This document shows, piece after piece, positions 10,296-21,185 of a stretch of 64,000 bases of DNA. The DNA lies in contig JARUPZ010000004.1 in assembly GCA_031213475.1 (NCBI GenBank), forward strand, positions 5,217,169-5,281,168. The letters run 5' to 3'. The notes below the pieces were generated by a model, which saw only the letters and a program-made list of their open reading frames with translations, ran no database searches and was not told the DNA's origin. The DNA comes from Nereocystis luetkeana. Its lineage: Eukaryota > Sar > Phaeophyceae > Laminariales > Laminariaceae. How positions within the stretch are numbered: position 1 is the first letter of the stretch; every line of letters begins with the position of its first letter. The translations under genes were made by a program, and so were the position numbers.

Positions 10296-12749
10296 CCTAT
10301 CCAGCCCCGTAATACGTCTGGTATGGTTGAGATTTTCACTACGGCTGTTATTGATGCGGTCGAAAAAGAGGTACCACCCCCTGCACGTCGCCACCGCAGA
10401 CATGGATGGTGTGAGTCTGCCGAAACCTTGGCCGCATTCATGCCAGCATGGACAGCGAGGGAGGATGCACGACAATTCTTGCGTGCCCACCCCCGGGACA
10501 GAACCGCGTGGAAGACCCTGAGATCTGCGTGTGCGAACCTGCAGAAGGTGATTGCCTCAGGACTTCATGCGTACTTCGAAGCGTACCTCGCCGAAACCGA
10601 ACGACTCCTAGCGAACAACGACCAAAGAGGCTTTTACAAGCACCTTAAGAGTACGGTAGGATTGGAAGGGAATAAAGCGAGGAGCGAACAGTTCATTAGG
10701 GACGAGGATGGCACGATCCTACGGGATAAGGTGCGAATTCGTGAACGATGGGCGGGGTTTTACCACAAACTCTTGAACACGAAGTCGCTGAAACTCGATA
10801 CCACGATCATCGACCTCTTGCCACCGCGACCGCCTAAACTGTCGCTTGAAGATGAACCATCCATAGACGAGATGACCGAAGCACTTAAGGGGATGTCGAA
10901 TTGGAAAGCTGTCGGGCCAGATGGTCTCCCGGTCGAACTCCTAAAAATCGACCACCCGGCATTCGCCCAGCGCTTTCTTCACAACATCCTTGTCAATGTT
11001 TGGTTAACAGGAGAAGTCCCTCAGCAATGGAAAGATGCGATCATCAAGGTCCTTCACAAAAAGAAGGATCGAACTGACTGCAACAACTATAGAGGGATTT
11101 CGCTTGTTGCCCACGCAGGCAAAGTGTTGTTGAAAATCGTCGCGTCCCGCCTCAGCAACTACTGCGAGACCGAGGAACTACTCCCCGAGGAACAGTGCGG
11201 CTTCCGCCCCGCACGATCAACGATTGATATGTTGTTCGTCGTGCGCCGGCTGCAAGAGCTCGGACGACAGAGGAAAATCCCCTTATACGTGTGCTTCATC
11301 GATCTGCAGAAAGCGTACGACTCTGTCGACCGAGAGCTGTTATGGAAGGTACTCACACGCTTTGGCGTACCAACCAAGATGCTGAGAATTATCCGTAATT
11401 TCCACGATGGCATGCGGGCTCGCGTGCGTACTGATGACGGCGAGCTCTCGGAATGGTTTGATGTCACGCAGGGGCTGCGGCAAGGCTGTGTACTATCACC
11501 GTTACTGTTCAACGTGTTCTTCGCTGCTGCGTTACACGTCGTACTAGTACGCTTCAGCCAAGACGAAGCCATTGTAAGGGATTTGGTCCAACTCTGGGAA
11601 GCTGGAGTAGTTCGAACAGGGAAGGAGGAGCCATTGGCGTGCGTGCGAAGGTCTGTATGGGGCATGTTGTACGCCGACGATGCAGGAATTGTCTCGAAGT
11701 CGGCTGAAGGGCTCGCAAAAATGATGACAGTCATCGTGACTGTCTTTGAAGCAGCAGGCCTCACGGTGTCGGACAAGAAGACTGAGACAATGGTCCTACA
11801 AACACCAGACCGGACAACCCTCGCACCACCGCTCGTCATCGAAGCGGCAGGTCAGAGGTATAAGCAGACGACCCAGTTCTTATACCTAGGCGGCGTTATC
11901 CACGAAAACGCTGACCTCTCGCTCGAAATCGACCGACGGATCCGCCTCATGCGAGCATGCCTCAAACGGTTCGGCCCGGAGTTGTATGATAGGACGACCG
12001 CCCCCCTTAGCCTTAAAGTCCGAATGCTGAAGGCCGAGGTGATTGAGACCCTGCTGTACGGGTGCGTGACGTGGACCCTCAGAGCGAAACACTTTGCCAA
12101 GCTTCGAACGGCTCACCACCAAGTCCTGTTGCGAGTCATTGGCTTCCAGCGCCGACTTCATACTGACCATGCCACCCTCTCGTACGCGAAGGCCCTCAAG
12201 ATGACACGTTGCGAGAGCATCGAAACGACCATTCGTAAACGGCGGCTCTTCTTTGCGGGGGGCGTGGCACGGCAAAGCAAGGAGCGATTACCCAATCGGG
12301 TAATGTTCGTGATGATAGCTGGTGGGGAGAACCCGAGACCAGGCGGACAGTGTAAGACTTGGCATAGATGCATAGTCGAAGACCTTAGGGAGTTCCGAGC
12401 CACCGAAGGGTCAACGGAAGTTGCCCCCTTGGTGTTTGGAGTTGAGACCGCGTTGTGGCCCACTGCAGCCAAAAAGGTGGGGAAGTGGTACCGGGGGATC
12501 CTTGAAGCAGCCGAACGGTTCATGGTGAGGTGGCACGAGGCTGAGGCTGAGATGAGTAGACAGCGCCGCGCATCCGCCGTGGATGGTGCCCAAGGGAACG
12601 GGGGGGGAGGGGGCAACAGGAGAAGTGGCATAAAGCCCGACCGAGGGAATGCGGAGAGGGGGGGGAACAGGAGGGGTAGAAGGGAAACGGCGGTAGACGA
12701 AAGTAGGAAGGAGATGGCAGACAGGGTAGCAAGGCACCAAGTCGACTAG
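10295..12749 (+). CDS. LINE reverse transcriptase, open frame
   Basis: About 817 codons of uninterrupted frame encoding a non-LTR reverse transcriptase. Visible motifs are [14 protein letters not shown] (near 10906-10947), [10 protein letters not shown] (11199-11228), [13 protein letters not shown] with the first catalytic Asp (11295-11333), [13 protein letters not shown] (11475-11513), YADD catalytic pair (11670-11681) and the thumb block [13 protein letters not shown] (about 12043-12081). The tail is Gly/Arg-rich. No RNase H domain or CCHC finger was seen. An in-frame ATG at 10233 lies inside the SINE, so it is not the native start. Translation would natively begin in the endonuclease part. 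Whether this copy is expressed cannot be judged. Confidence 0.88.
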
Positions 12750-13639
12750 GAAGTAGAATATGACCATACTACTAGTGCTACCAACTGGTGCAGCTGGCTC
12801 GAACGTGGTCTTCCCTTGTCTTCTCTTTTAGTTTTTTTTTTTTTCTTTCTTGCGCTGACTCTCCGTGATTTTCACTTCAGATTTTCTCTTCCTCTTCTTT
12901 TTCTGATTGATAAGCCGTACTCAAGGAGCCGTGTGGCGTGGTTGGAAGACGAACCTGCTCTGCTCGGCTCGTATTGTCTGACGCCAAGGGGCTGGGCATA
13001 GTTGACGAACGCAGGGCGGAGACGGCAGTCTGGGTAGCAAGGTACCAGGCGGATTAGCAGGGAGAACCTGGCTATACTACTCGTACCACAAGCTGCTGCC
13101 GCCACCTGGAAGATGCTTTGGGCTTTGGTCTGCCTGTTATTTCCCTGTTGTTATTTTTCCTTGTTACTTTCTCCTTGGTTCTTTGTCTTACTCTGTTCAC
13201 AAGCAGTGGTGTTTTTTGTTTTTTTGTTATTTCTTCTTTTTTCCAGCTCGTTCTTTTTCAAGTGTTGGCCACCTCGCCTGCGGGGGGGGGGGCACGACAG
13301 ATTGTTTCTCTTGGATTTTGCTTTCATTTTTCTTCTTTTTCTTTTTCCATTTGGCTACCTTGTTTTTGTTTTCTCTTTGATTGTTTCTTTTCGTTTCACT
13401 ATTTCATAGATTGCGTATGTCGTGCCTGTCGTATCTAGTATGATGACATGGCTTTGCATTGCCCACTGCAGTTCACACTGCATACGTGGCAACGTAGTAT
13501 CTCTGTGGCGTAGCTTTGTGACCACAGAACTGGTATCTCTTCTAGGATTGAAGAATCGGCACGGACACTGGTTGTGCTGGATGTCGACGGGTAGAAAGAA
13601 CGGTTTAATGTGAAGAACACACACACACACACACAGATA

Positions 13640-15037
13640 TTTAGATCTTCATACGCGGACATCTTGTTTTCAAGTTTTTGAGTTGATGTGTAGGACCACC
13701 CATGTTACTTGATACGTACCAAAAGGCGAGATGCTCGTATGCGAACGAGGTAATATTCAATAAGAGTACAGCAGCAGAAGTAGAATGGAATAAGAAACAT
13801 CCGGGTATATGCAGTGGTCGAGGAATACATGGATTTGATGTGGGGCCAGATATTTTCGTTGACAAGCATCTGTTTATTTGCAGTGGCATTTGCAACTTTA
13901 GTGGTAAAGATGAGTTGGAAAGCTGTTAACACATGGGAAGAGCAAAACACCCAATGCATACCTAATCGCTCGATTGCACGCCCCATCCCTTGTGTGTGTC
14001 GGGTCATTACTGCGGAGGCGACGTTTGATTCACCCAGGAGGATAAGCTGGATGACCCGAGCTGCGGCGACGCCCCGAGACCGGACGGAGAGGCAGCCGCG
14101 GCGGCGGCAACAGCAGTAGTGTCTGGGGTATCGGGGTGGTTTCTAATGAAATGTGATTGCCTGTGAATCTGAATGAATGATTTCATTACTTTTTGTTTTT
14201 GAATTGTGTTTCCGGTCGATTTGGATTCCACGAGAGTTTTTGGTATTTTCCGAGTGGTCGCAACGTCAAATATTCTTCTAGTGGGGAAACCTATGTGCTA
14301 TCTCGCATTACCGTCGCGATCTGTGTATCTATGGCGGGAGTAGGGGATAAGGGGAGACTCTTGTCCGGAGGAACGGGGTTCCTCGCGATATCTGGCATTA
14401 AGTTTCTTGACTTGATTTTTTTATTGGCATGACCACTCCTGTGGTATTTTTCTGATGATACTTGTGATTTACCTGGTAGGTTTTTGACAAGGCTGAAGTG
14501 AGACTAGGAAGCGCCTGGGGGCGTGTGCGGTCCACATAAAAAAGTTTTCTGAAGAGGGAAGGTTTGGATAGAAGTTCGGAATACTGAGAGAGAGGTTGGT
14601 AGGACTGAACACTGAAATGCCAGGGGGTGCATACGGTTCGGATTGAATACTTTTCGTTTTCGGTTTTTGGTAACTAACACGCTGATTATTTGTCGACAGG
14701 ATCGGAATTTCTACAATTACGTTCGAGTCGATTTGCGTTTTACATTTTCTTGAAAGTGGACGAATATACTTGGATCAATTCCGCGGACAACGCCGTTTTA
14801 CCTGGCTGAATCCCGAGAAGAGTGCCGTTTTACCTGGCATGGGATTTCGAGAGTTTTACATGTTTGGAACAGAGGCTTTGGATTTGATCGTTTGAATATT
14901 GATATGACGATTTGAGTGTTGATTCGAGGACTTGATTTTTGAGTTGCAGATTGGAGTTTTGAGTTTCTGAGTTTGGTATGAGGTGATTCTGATTTTGCGA
15001 TCTATCAACCCTGCTATTTCGTGCCTTGTCATGCACC
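13640..15037. other. Unassigned stretch between LINE and LTR
   Basis: One plus-strand frame (13814-14119) has a hydrophobic stretch (FSLTSICLFAVAFATLVV) followed by a basic tail. I see no homology, splice sites or codon bias to support a gene. A short direct repeat, GCCGTTTTACCTGGC-like, lies at about 14791-14840. The interval could be the interior of the LTR element whose 3' LTR begins at 15127. Confidence 0.35.
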
Positions 15038-15126
15038 GGAACAGGGGGGACATTGGTAGGGTCGTGTACAGTGTTACCGACCTGGGGGGATATTGGAGTA
15101 TGGTCGTGTATAGTGAGCAGGGGGGA
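15038..15126 (+). repeat. Triplicated polypurine-tract-like repeats before LTR
   Basis: Three imperfect units of about 40 bp each begin with CAGGGGGGA or CTGGGGGGA followed by YRTTG. They lie at about 15040, 15081 and 15118. The last, AGCAGGGGGGA, abuts the TG of the LTR at 15127, exactly where a plus-strand polypurine primer belongs. Confidence 0.55.
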
Positions 15127-15396
15127 TGTTGACTGTGCTCAAGAACACGATCCGTAAGATCCATCGTAGATCGAGGAGTTCCATGCTGAACAGGGATTCT
15201 GGTGGTAGGGTATTGGGATGTCGGGGTAACGTGTACCCCACCAATACCACTCGTTAGATGTAGCTCCACAGGAGGCGAGTCAGCTCGACAGCACTGATAC
15301 GTAATAATATATATAAGAGAAGTTCCGTGTTATTGTCTGGAGTCAACCACGCGTTCCCGTGCCAGCTGCGTCTATACCTTTAGAGATCAATCAACA
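15127..15396 (+). repeat. LTR-like repeat, copy 2 (3' LTR by polypurine tract)
   Basis: A 270-bp copy of the repeat at 6173-6433, again TGTTG...CAACA. It holds an internal TATA-like stretch (TAATATATATAAGAGAAG near 15306-15323), as expected for an LTR promoter. A polypurine tract directly precedes it, so it is best read as a 3' LTR. No target duplication is visible (GGGGA before, GTACT after). Confidence 0.65.
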
Positions 15397-16870
15397 GTAC
15401 TTGACGCGCCACAAGTCGGACGCCAAGGATTTGTGAGAGCAGTTCTTCGCGTATTCTGGTGCAAACGGTGTCCCTTTTACGGTGCTAGGCGTCCGTTCTG
15501 ATGGGGTTGGCGAATAGTTGCGGGCCTACGTTTGTAGCCCTGTTAAGATCACGAAGGACCAAGCCATAGTTCACGAAGGCGGAGAGTCGCCTATTCAACC
15601 GAGTAGCAGAGTGCGCCCTAGGTTTGTTGGAGACGGCTGATCGGTGGGCCGAATCCACGTTCAAAATATTTTTCCTGGCCCGAACCTCCCTGCCCCTGGG
15701 TCGTTGTAGACATATACATGCATCCCACTGGACGGGTGACGCCTTGAGCCTCACAGGAACGAGAGAGTTACTCTGATTTCAAGTCGTCTCATGAGATAGA
15801 TGTGGAATGGTAGCTCTTCCCCGGTAGTACTATTGCCTGTCCTACAGCCCGGCTACTGCAAGTTGAAGAGGAGAAACATAGCAGAATTTTCACGTTGGCC
15901 TTGCACCCAACTCCTGCCGAGACTCATACCAACGAAATGCACTATGCTAATCACGAGATACTTCACCTGGTCACGAGTGTCGCCTGCACCACCTGCACCT
16001 GCCTACGCGAGTGACTCCCTGTCTTTGGAAAGGGGGAGCTCTAAGGCAGACCACATGGCCACGTCGTATGGAGGAGGTGAGAGAGTGGTGGGTTGGCTAG
16101 AAACCAATCTGGTCAACTTGAACGACGTCGACGTGACGTGAACGTTTGAGTTGGACGCGTTTCTGCAAAAGCCCGCGCAGCAGGCACCTGCCGCCAGCTA
16201 GGCCGGTGACGAGACAACCGATACCATCGAGCCAATGATGATGGGTTCGTCTCAAGGGGGCGCCATGGGCTCCTCCTCGGGCCCGAAGGGGGGGGAGGGG
16301 GGGGGGGGGGGCGAAACAGCGGAGACTATAGGTTCGCCTCGAGGAGGAGCCTTGCACGCCTCCCAGGTCCCGGCAGGGAAAGCCGAAAGCAAGTCGGGCG
16401 CAGCATCAGCCCCCGACACCGGCGAAGGAAGTGGTGAAGACTCCCCCGCGGTCCTGTCGGGGCGGCCAACACACGAGCTGAGCTGCTGGGGGCGGCTCCC
16501 TCCAACAGTTCGGGGCCGGACCCGGTGTCAGAGCAACAACTAGGGGGATGCACCGGCTCTGCATCAGGCAAGGGTTAGCGATATTGTAGCCGACGCGCTG
16601 CTGGTGGCAGCGTACAAGTAGTGGGCGAAGCCTGGGAGTATCCAGAATCTTGCGTCCTGCACGACGGAGGACGCAGTTGATTCCTGGACGAACTGCTGTG
16701 AAGACTGAAGGGGGGATGAGCTTGAGCATGCCGAGTGATTTCGTGGCGAACGAAGAACCGCCTCGCAGCCCGTAGCAAATGAAGAGCATTCTCGGTGCAA
16801 GACGTCGTGGCACGAGGCCATGAAATTTGCGTGGGGCCGAAACAGAACGACGAGGAGGTAGGAGCCGGCG
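15397..16870 (+). pseudogene. Ty1/copia integrase to RT start, decayed
   Basis: Frameshifted copia pol on the plus strand. 15407 onward reads RHKSDAKDL...EQFFAYSGANGVPFTVLGVRSDG, the integrase core before the catalytic Glu. FNRVAECALGLLE at 15594-15632 matches the 'NGVAER-x-LGL-x-E' block. 15800 onward gives MWNGSSSPVVLLPVLQPGY and TRYFTWSRVSP, the C-terminal integrase part. A Gly/Ser-rich linker follows (16235-16540), and TSWHEAMKFA at 16802 matches the opening of the copia RT domain. Stops and two frame changes are present. It starts abruptly at the end of the LTR-like repeat, so the junction is a rearrangement or a nested insertion. Confidence 0.65.
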
Positions 16871-17221
16871 ACACCGCTACAAGGGCGAATATGTTTAAGT
16901 ACTAAGTGGGTGGGTGTTTACGCACGTAACGGACAAGGATAGCCTGACTGTATAGACAAATGCCAGACTTGTAGCTATAGGTGCTAGCCGGATGCAGGAT
17001 GCACATTACTTCCAAATGTTTGCCTTAACTCCCTGCTCAGCGTCACTTAGGATTCTGGCGACTGTTACAAATAGCCATGGTTTCAAGATCATTTTTATAT
17101 AGACGTCGCACAAGAGTTTCTTCGCGCAAACCTGGCCGCCGAGGTGTACATCAAATTGCCGGGTGGGTGTGGTGACATGTCAGCAACGATCGTCCGTTTT
17201 AGCAGAGCACTCTGCGGTTAT
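16871..17221. other. Unassigned stretch
   Basis: No recognisable coding sequence or repeat copy. The copia RT does not continue. Confidence 0.4.
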
Positions 17222-17985
17222 CTGACGTTCTATCAGCAGCAGCGGCAGCACCAACACTATTTTGATATCCAAGGACATCAATGGTAGCAGGAGTGCATCG
17301 ATATAGACTATCACGAACAACAACAGTACAGCGACCACAATGAACAGCGTCAGCAGCACAACCTTTGCGGACGTCAGCAGCAGCAGCAGCAGCAGCAGTA
17401 GCAGCAGCAGCAACAACATGCCACTAAGCGAGATATTACCCAGATTCATTACGAACCACATGACATATGTAGAAGTGAGAGCAGATGGTGAGAGGAGCAC
17501 CAGATCAGGAGAACAACGCCCCACCACGAAGCGCAGCATCCTTGATCGTGATTTGGTTTAGCGAAAACTCCACTAATTTTTCATTACAGCAGCCAAAGCC
17601 TGGAAATAATGCCAACGATACGAAACAGGAGGAGGAGGAAGTGGCTAACGTGGTCGAGGAGTGCATGTAGGAAGGAGCTCAAATGAAGAGCAACACGAAC
17701 CTCGGGGGGCGCGAACAGGATCTGGTTGGGGGTGAGGAACAGGAAATAGATGAGAATCAGTAGTGGCATGGACCTGAGGAGGTGGAAAAATATCTGCAGC
17801 GGCAGACACAGCCGTACCTGTCGCAGCATCAAGAGGAGCCACCGGCTGCGAATTTGGCGCCGTGGAACCCGCCATTCCCAGCTGAGCTTGAAGGCAAGCA
17901 AGGTTGGGAGAACGAGAGTTTGGGCCATCGGGGGTTGCCGGTGGGCAAGGCGGCCAACGTTGGGCTGATGGAAGAACGCTGATGT
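17222..17985 (+). pseudogene. Glutamine-rich decayed coding region
   Basis: A plus-strand frame with long CAG/CAA runs (perfect CAG array about 17381-17399) gives a Gln/His-rich protein with TAG stops at two places. A second frame from about 17622 to 17982 gives an acidic, Gln-rich sequence (QEEEEVANVVEECM, EEVEKYLQRQTQPYLSQHQ, NPPFPAELEGKQGWENE) with two TAG codons. The residue choice looks like real former coding sequence, perhaps a gag or linker region of a retroelement, but no domain is recognised. Confidence 0.35.
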
Positions 17986-18984
17986 TACTGCACAACCTAC
18001 TGGCATGTACGTAGGAAAGAGCTCTTAAACGTAGTACGTACCTTGTTCGTACCTATCCATCGTCGGACAAATACTGCGATGGGTATTTGAAGTGGTTGGT
18101 GTATATGATAGATATAGCTTTGGGTAAACTATACCGCCGAGAGATCCGAATGATATTGTACTGTCTTGAAGGAGTAGAATATGTTGGATTTGGTTGAACT
18201 TTTGGAAGTCTATCTGCGATGTGTACACAGCTGAAAGGCGGTTGTATGTGTGCAGTAAGCGTTGAACTGGTTACCGCTTGACTATCGCGGACGGAGGCCC
18301 GTAGTTTCCGCAGTCGAGTGTCAGGGGTGTTGTTGGAGCTTACGCTAGTCTAATTCGGTTTTTAAATTTGCATTGAACTCAAGCTTTGTGATTCGGGATT
18401 CATTTTGCGTTTTTTTTCTAAGCAAAGAAGCAGCTGTTTAATGGGTTAAAGAAGTCATGTATGTCCTAAGATTGATATCATTACTACTTGGAGTGCCACG
18501 ACAACAGCTTCTATGGGTTGGGTGACTGTAGTAGTTGGAAAACATTTATTTAACAGTATGGTCATACCGGTGTGCTATGACAGGGGAGGCTGTACGACCT
18601 ATTATTTATCAGTTGTTGATAGTCGCGCAAATGTCTGATGTATTCCGATAGACCGGATGTTGTTATTCCTATATAGTAGTAGCTGCCAATCATTTAGGGA
18701 AATCTACGAGATGAAATCTTCGATATAGTTCTTTCTCTCCAGATAGATGGGGTTATTTATATCTCTTGTGAACGATTTGTGAGGATCCGAGATGGTGATG
18801 CGAGGCGCCCTACCTCGCACTTACCTTGCGTACTCTTCTTCCACATTTTTTCTTCATTTATTTTTTTCTTCATCCTGGACCTCGGTATGGACAACATTAA
18901 TAGATACCTAGTACTTTCACAACACCACCTCTTCGTTTTCTCCCGGGCCTCATGGCAAGGTCGAGAGGTGCACCACCTAGCGCA
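17986..18984. other. Unassigned stretch
   Basis: AT-rich, with no recognisable gene or element. Confidence 0.4.
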
Positions 18985-19200
18985 CGAGTTACCTCTCAAA
19001 CGCAGGTGGATAAAGTGCTCCATACCTCACCCGAAAACTGACTTCTTAGCAAAAATCAGACTGCTTCCCGATGAATGACCCCCATGGTCCAAGTATACCA
19101 AAACGTCATATTTCGAAAGAAGATTGAAATTGGCATTCCGACGGTTTTGGGTTAAGGAGCCCCGTCAGTCAGAAACAAAAAATTCGGAAAAGTGATATCT
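18985..19200 (-). repeat. Interspersed repeat R1, copy 1
   Basis: Reverse-strand copy of a sequence also present at 35080-35365 and, more worn, at 51195-51380. Shared blocks are CTCCTTAACCCAAAACCG and AAGTCAG-x-TTCGGGTGAGGTATGGAGC. It has no coding capacity; its class is unknown. Confidence 0.5.
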
Positions 19201-19266
19201 CTATAGTAGAACGCGTCAGCCGCGTTTATGGCGAGTTTTGACCCGGTTTGGCTGCGGTTTGGGGTC

Positions 19267-19315
19267 AGTGTTAGGGTTAGGGTAAGAGTTAGAGTCAGGG
19301 GTTGGGTTGAGTCTT
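19267..19315 (+). repeat. Short telomere-like TTAGGG stretch
   Basis: Reads GTTAGGGTTAGGGTAAGAG, then degenerate GTTAGAGTCAGGGGTTGGG. It is a short, worn interstitial match to the TTAGGG telomere repeat and may be chance or a repair scar. Confidence 0.35.
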
Positions 19316-19407
19316 CGCCCGTACCTTGATCCCAACAGGAACCAAAACACCTGAACAGCCTACCGACCTAAAGATTCCTTCTGCCAGATTGTTGAAGGAC
19401 CTCTTCA

Positions 19408-19709
19408 CTTTCCAGCCTAACTCGTAGGAGGTTTTACCCTCGACGACCTTCTGGACAAGCCGTGGTCACAGGTGTCTACCCTTCTCCACCCCCGTACGTG
19501 CCTTTATTTTTTATCGCGCATAGCGTTCAGCATTCCCACACCGCTCATCGATTTTCATTGAATACAGCCAAGTTAAGCTCTCGCGCTTTCCGCTAATCAA
19601 TTTATTTTTGCAAGAAAAAGCCCTACGAGCATACACTCGGTGAGACCTGAACCCACGAAATTGATATTGACAGGCACGCGGACCACCTACCAAGCCACCC
19701 GGGACGCCG
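19408..19709 (-). mobile_element. SINE-B copy 1
   Basis: Minus-strand tRNA-derived SINE of about 300 bp. The head at the high-coordinate end reads, on the minus strand, GGTGGCTTGGTAGGTGG (A-box-like) and GGGTTCAGGTCTCACC (B-box-like), spaced as in a tRNA. The body and 3' end (...GGCTGGAAAG) match the copies at 23066-23372 and 40003-40274. The 3' end has no A tail, unlike SINE-A. Confidence 0.7.
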
Positions 19710-20290
19710 GCATGTTATATCTGCCTTCGAGTATCTGAGTATATGTGCGTTCGCTCAAGGTGATTCGATGATATCGCGTTGCCGCGATTTATATATATAT
19801 ATTAATTTGTTTTTTTGGATGTATGTATGTTCTCGATCAGGATATTCAATCCTTCCTAGTCCCCCGCTCTTTGTTTTTGCATATACATTTGTAGTGCAAA
19901 TCGATCAGCAAGCCTAACGCAGACACGCCCTCGGCCCTTAAGCGTCGGGGGTAAGGACACCGAAAACTACCCGTCTCTGCGCATTATAGCGGCCCATGCG
20001 ATGCATCGTGCACACGCTTTCGCGCTCGCTCGATGACTGTGCCACACACTCACGTGAAGCGCTCCACCTCCGCTCCACGTCCGATGTTGAATCGGAATTC
20101 ACGAAATTTAATACGTGATGAAGGAATCACGAGTATCACGTCCAGGGAGCGACCTCTGTCCAGGTGCAAACCATGGGCCCTGTCTGTTCGCGTGTCCTAC
20201 GAGTCTGCCAGCACCGTTCCGTGCGTTATCCACTAGGTAGTCCCACAAGCGCGATCAACCAAACAGTGTCCGCAGCTGCTGTCGAAGTAA
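19710..20290. other. Unassigned stretch
   Basis: A 67-codon plus-strand frame at 20033-20236 has no recognised similarity. I see no gene. Confidence 0.35.
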
Positions 20291-20335
20291 GCTATGACGG
20301 GGGAGCATAGAAAATAGAACCCAAAGTTTGAAACG
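20291..20335 (+). mobile_element. MITE-2 fragment
   Basis: ACGGGGGAGCATAGAAAATA followed by GAACCC resembles one end of the TA-target MITE-2 family. The other end is not seen. Confidence 0.4.
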
Positions 20336-20514
20336 AAAACCTAACAGGGGTATATAATTCTGTAGTAACAGCACTTACTTCTCGGAGCTTGGGGGTCGCG
20401 AGTCGAAAATAAAAAAGTCTGCGTCGGGACGGCTTCCTTCGCGCAACCAGCAGGTGCGAGAAAAAATGCTCACGTACACTCGCGCCAATAGGGAAGAACA
20501 AACATGTACTTACC

Positions 20515-20850
20515 GTCTCGTTCAGTCAAGGAAAACAAAATGACCGTCCCGCCCCGCCGAAGAAAACGATAAATTACCTTCCCGTTCCGCCGTGGAGAAA
20601 GTTTTTTAGCGTCCCGTCCCGCCGAGGAAAACACATTTACCGTCCCGTCCCGCCGAGGGAAGAAATAATTACCGTCCCATCCCGTCGCGAAAATATGTCC
20701 CGTTGAGTTTCACCGTGCCGTCCCGTGAAGGAATTATGCACCCGCTGTCCCGTCCAGTCACGTCCGGCCAACTGTACATGTCTTTATTTTACCGTCCCGT
20801 TGTGATTCTATATTCCGTCAAACAAGAGAAGTCTCTCCCGTCCCCTCCCG
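20515..20850 (-). repeat. Dispersed CCGTCCCGTCCCGCC repeat array
   Basis: At least eight imperfect units containing (A)CCGTCCCGTCCC(GCCG) are separated by A-rich spacers of irregular length (units near 20546, 20578, 20611, 20641, 20670, 20728, 20794 and 20838). The irregular spacing sets it apart from a clean minisatellite. The same core recurs at 44340-44960. Confidence 0.6.
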
Positions 20851-20959
20851 GGTAACAATTATCAGTCACTGTGAAAAGTAATCCTTGATGAGTTTCATAT
20901 CGGTTCCCGATTTCGAACAATGTTTTCCGAGACTAGAACCACTGGAAAATCAAAGGCAA

Positions 20960-21185
20960 ACCAAGGCACAAAGCACCTTCCAGGTGGTAGCAGCAGTTTT
21001 ATGGTACGAGTTCCACAGCAGCAACGTTTTCCCTACTAGTCCTCCATGTAGCCTGCTACCTAACCTGTCTGACGTCTCCGCCCTGCGTTTGTCAACTATG
21101 CCCCACCTCCTCGACGTCAGACTTTACGAAATAGGCAAAGCAGGCTCGTTATTCCCCCAAGCAACACGACTCCTTCAATAAAACA
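20960..21185 (-). mobile_element. LINE 3' UTR fragment
   Basis: Diverged reverse complement of LINE 3' UTR. It shares AAAGCACCTTCCAGGTGG, GACGTCTCCGCCCTGCGTT and the TCGTCAACTATGCCCC region with the copies at 8156-8360 and 29160-29380. It has no coding capacity. Confidence 0.7.

Larger units (their letters stand above)
9480..13635 (+). mobile_element. Non-LTR retrotransposon (APE-RT LINE), near complete 3' part, SINE nested inside
   Basis: The best-preserved mobile element in the window. In order it has the C-terminal half of an APE-type endonuclease (9485-9935), a nested SINE (9936-10294), an intact RT frame (10295-12749), a ~870-bp T-rich 3' UTR with poly-T and poly-G runs, and an (AC)n tail at about 13617-13635. 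The first half of the endonuclease is absent, so the copy is 5'-truncated near 9480. Pieces of the same family recur at 7648, 20960, 28647, 30699, 33110, 37108 and 40528. The few sequence differences in the RT suggest it is the youngest copy. Confidence 0.9.

Noticed and set aside
11159-11839. 226-codon minus-strand frame inside the LINE
   Set aside because: Shadow of the RT frame on the other strand, serine/arginine-rich, no motif.
13113-13438. Hydrophobic 98-106 codon frames resembling membrane proteins, also at 7871-8161, 28841-29166 and 30680-30987
   Set aside because: They are T-rich LINE 3' UTR read as Phe/Leu; present in every LINE copy with shifting frames.
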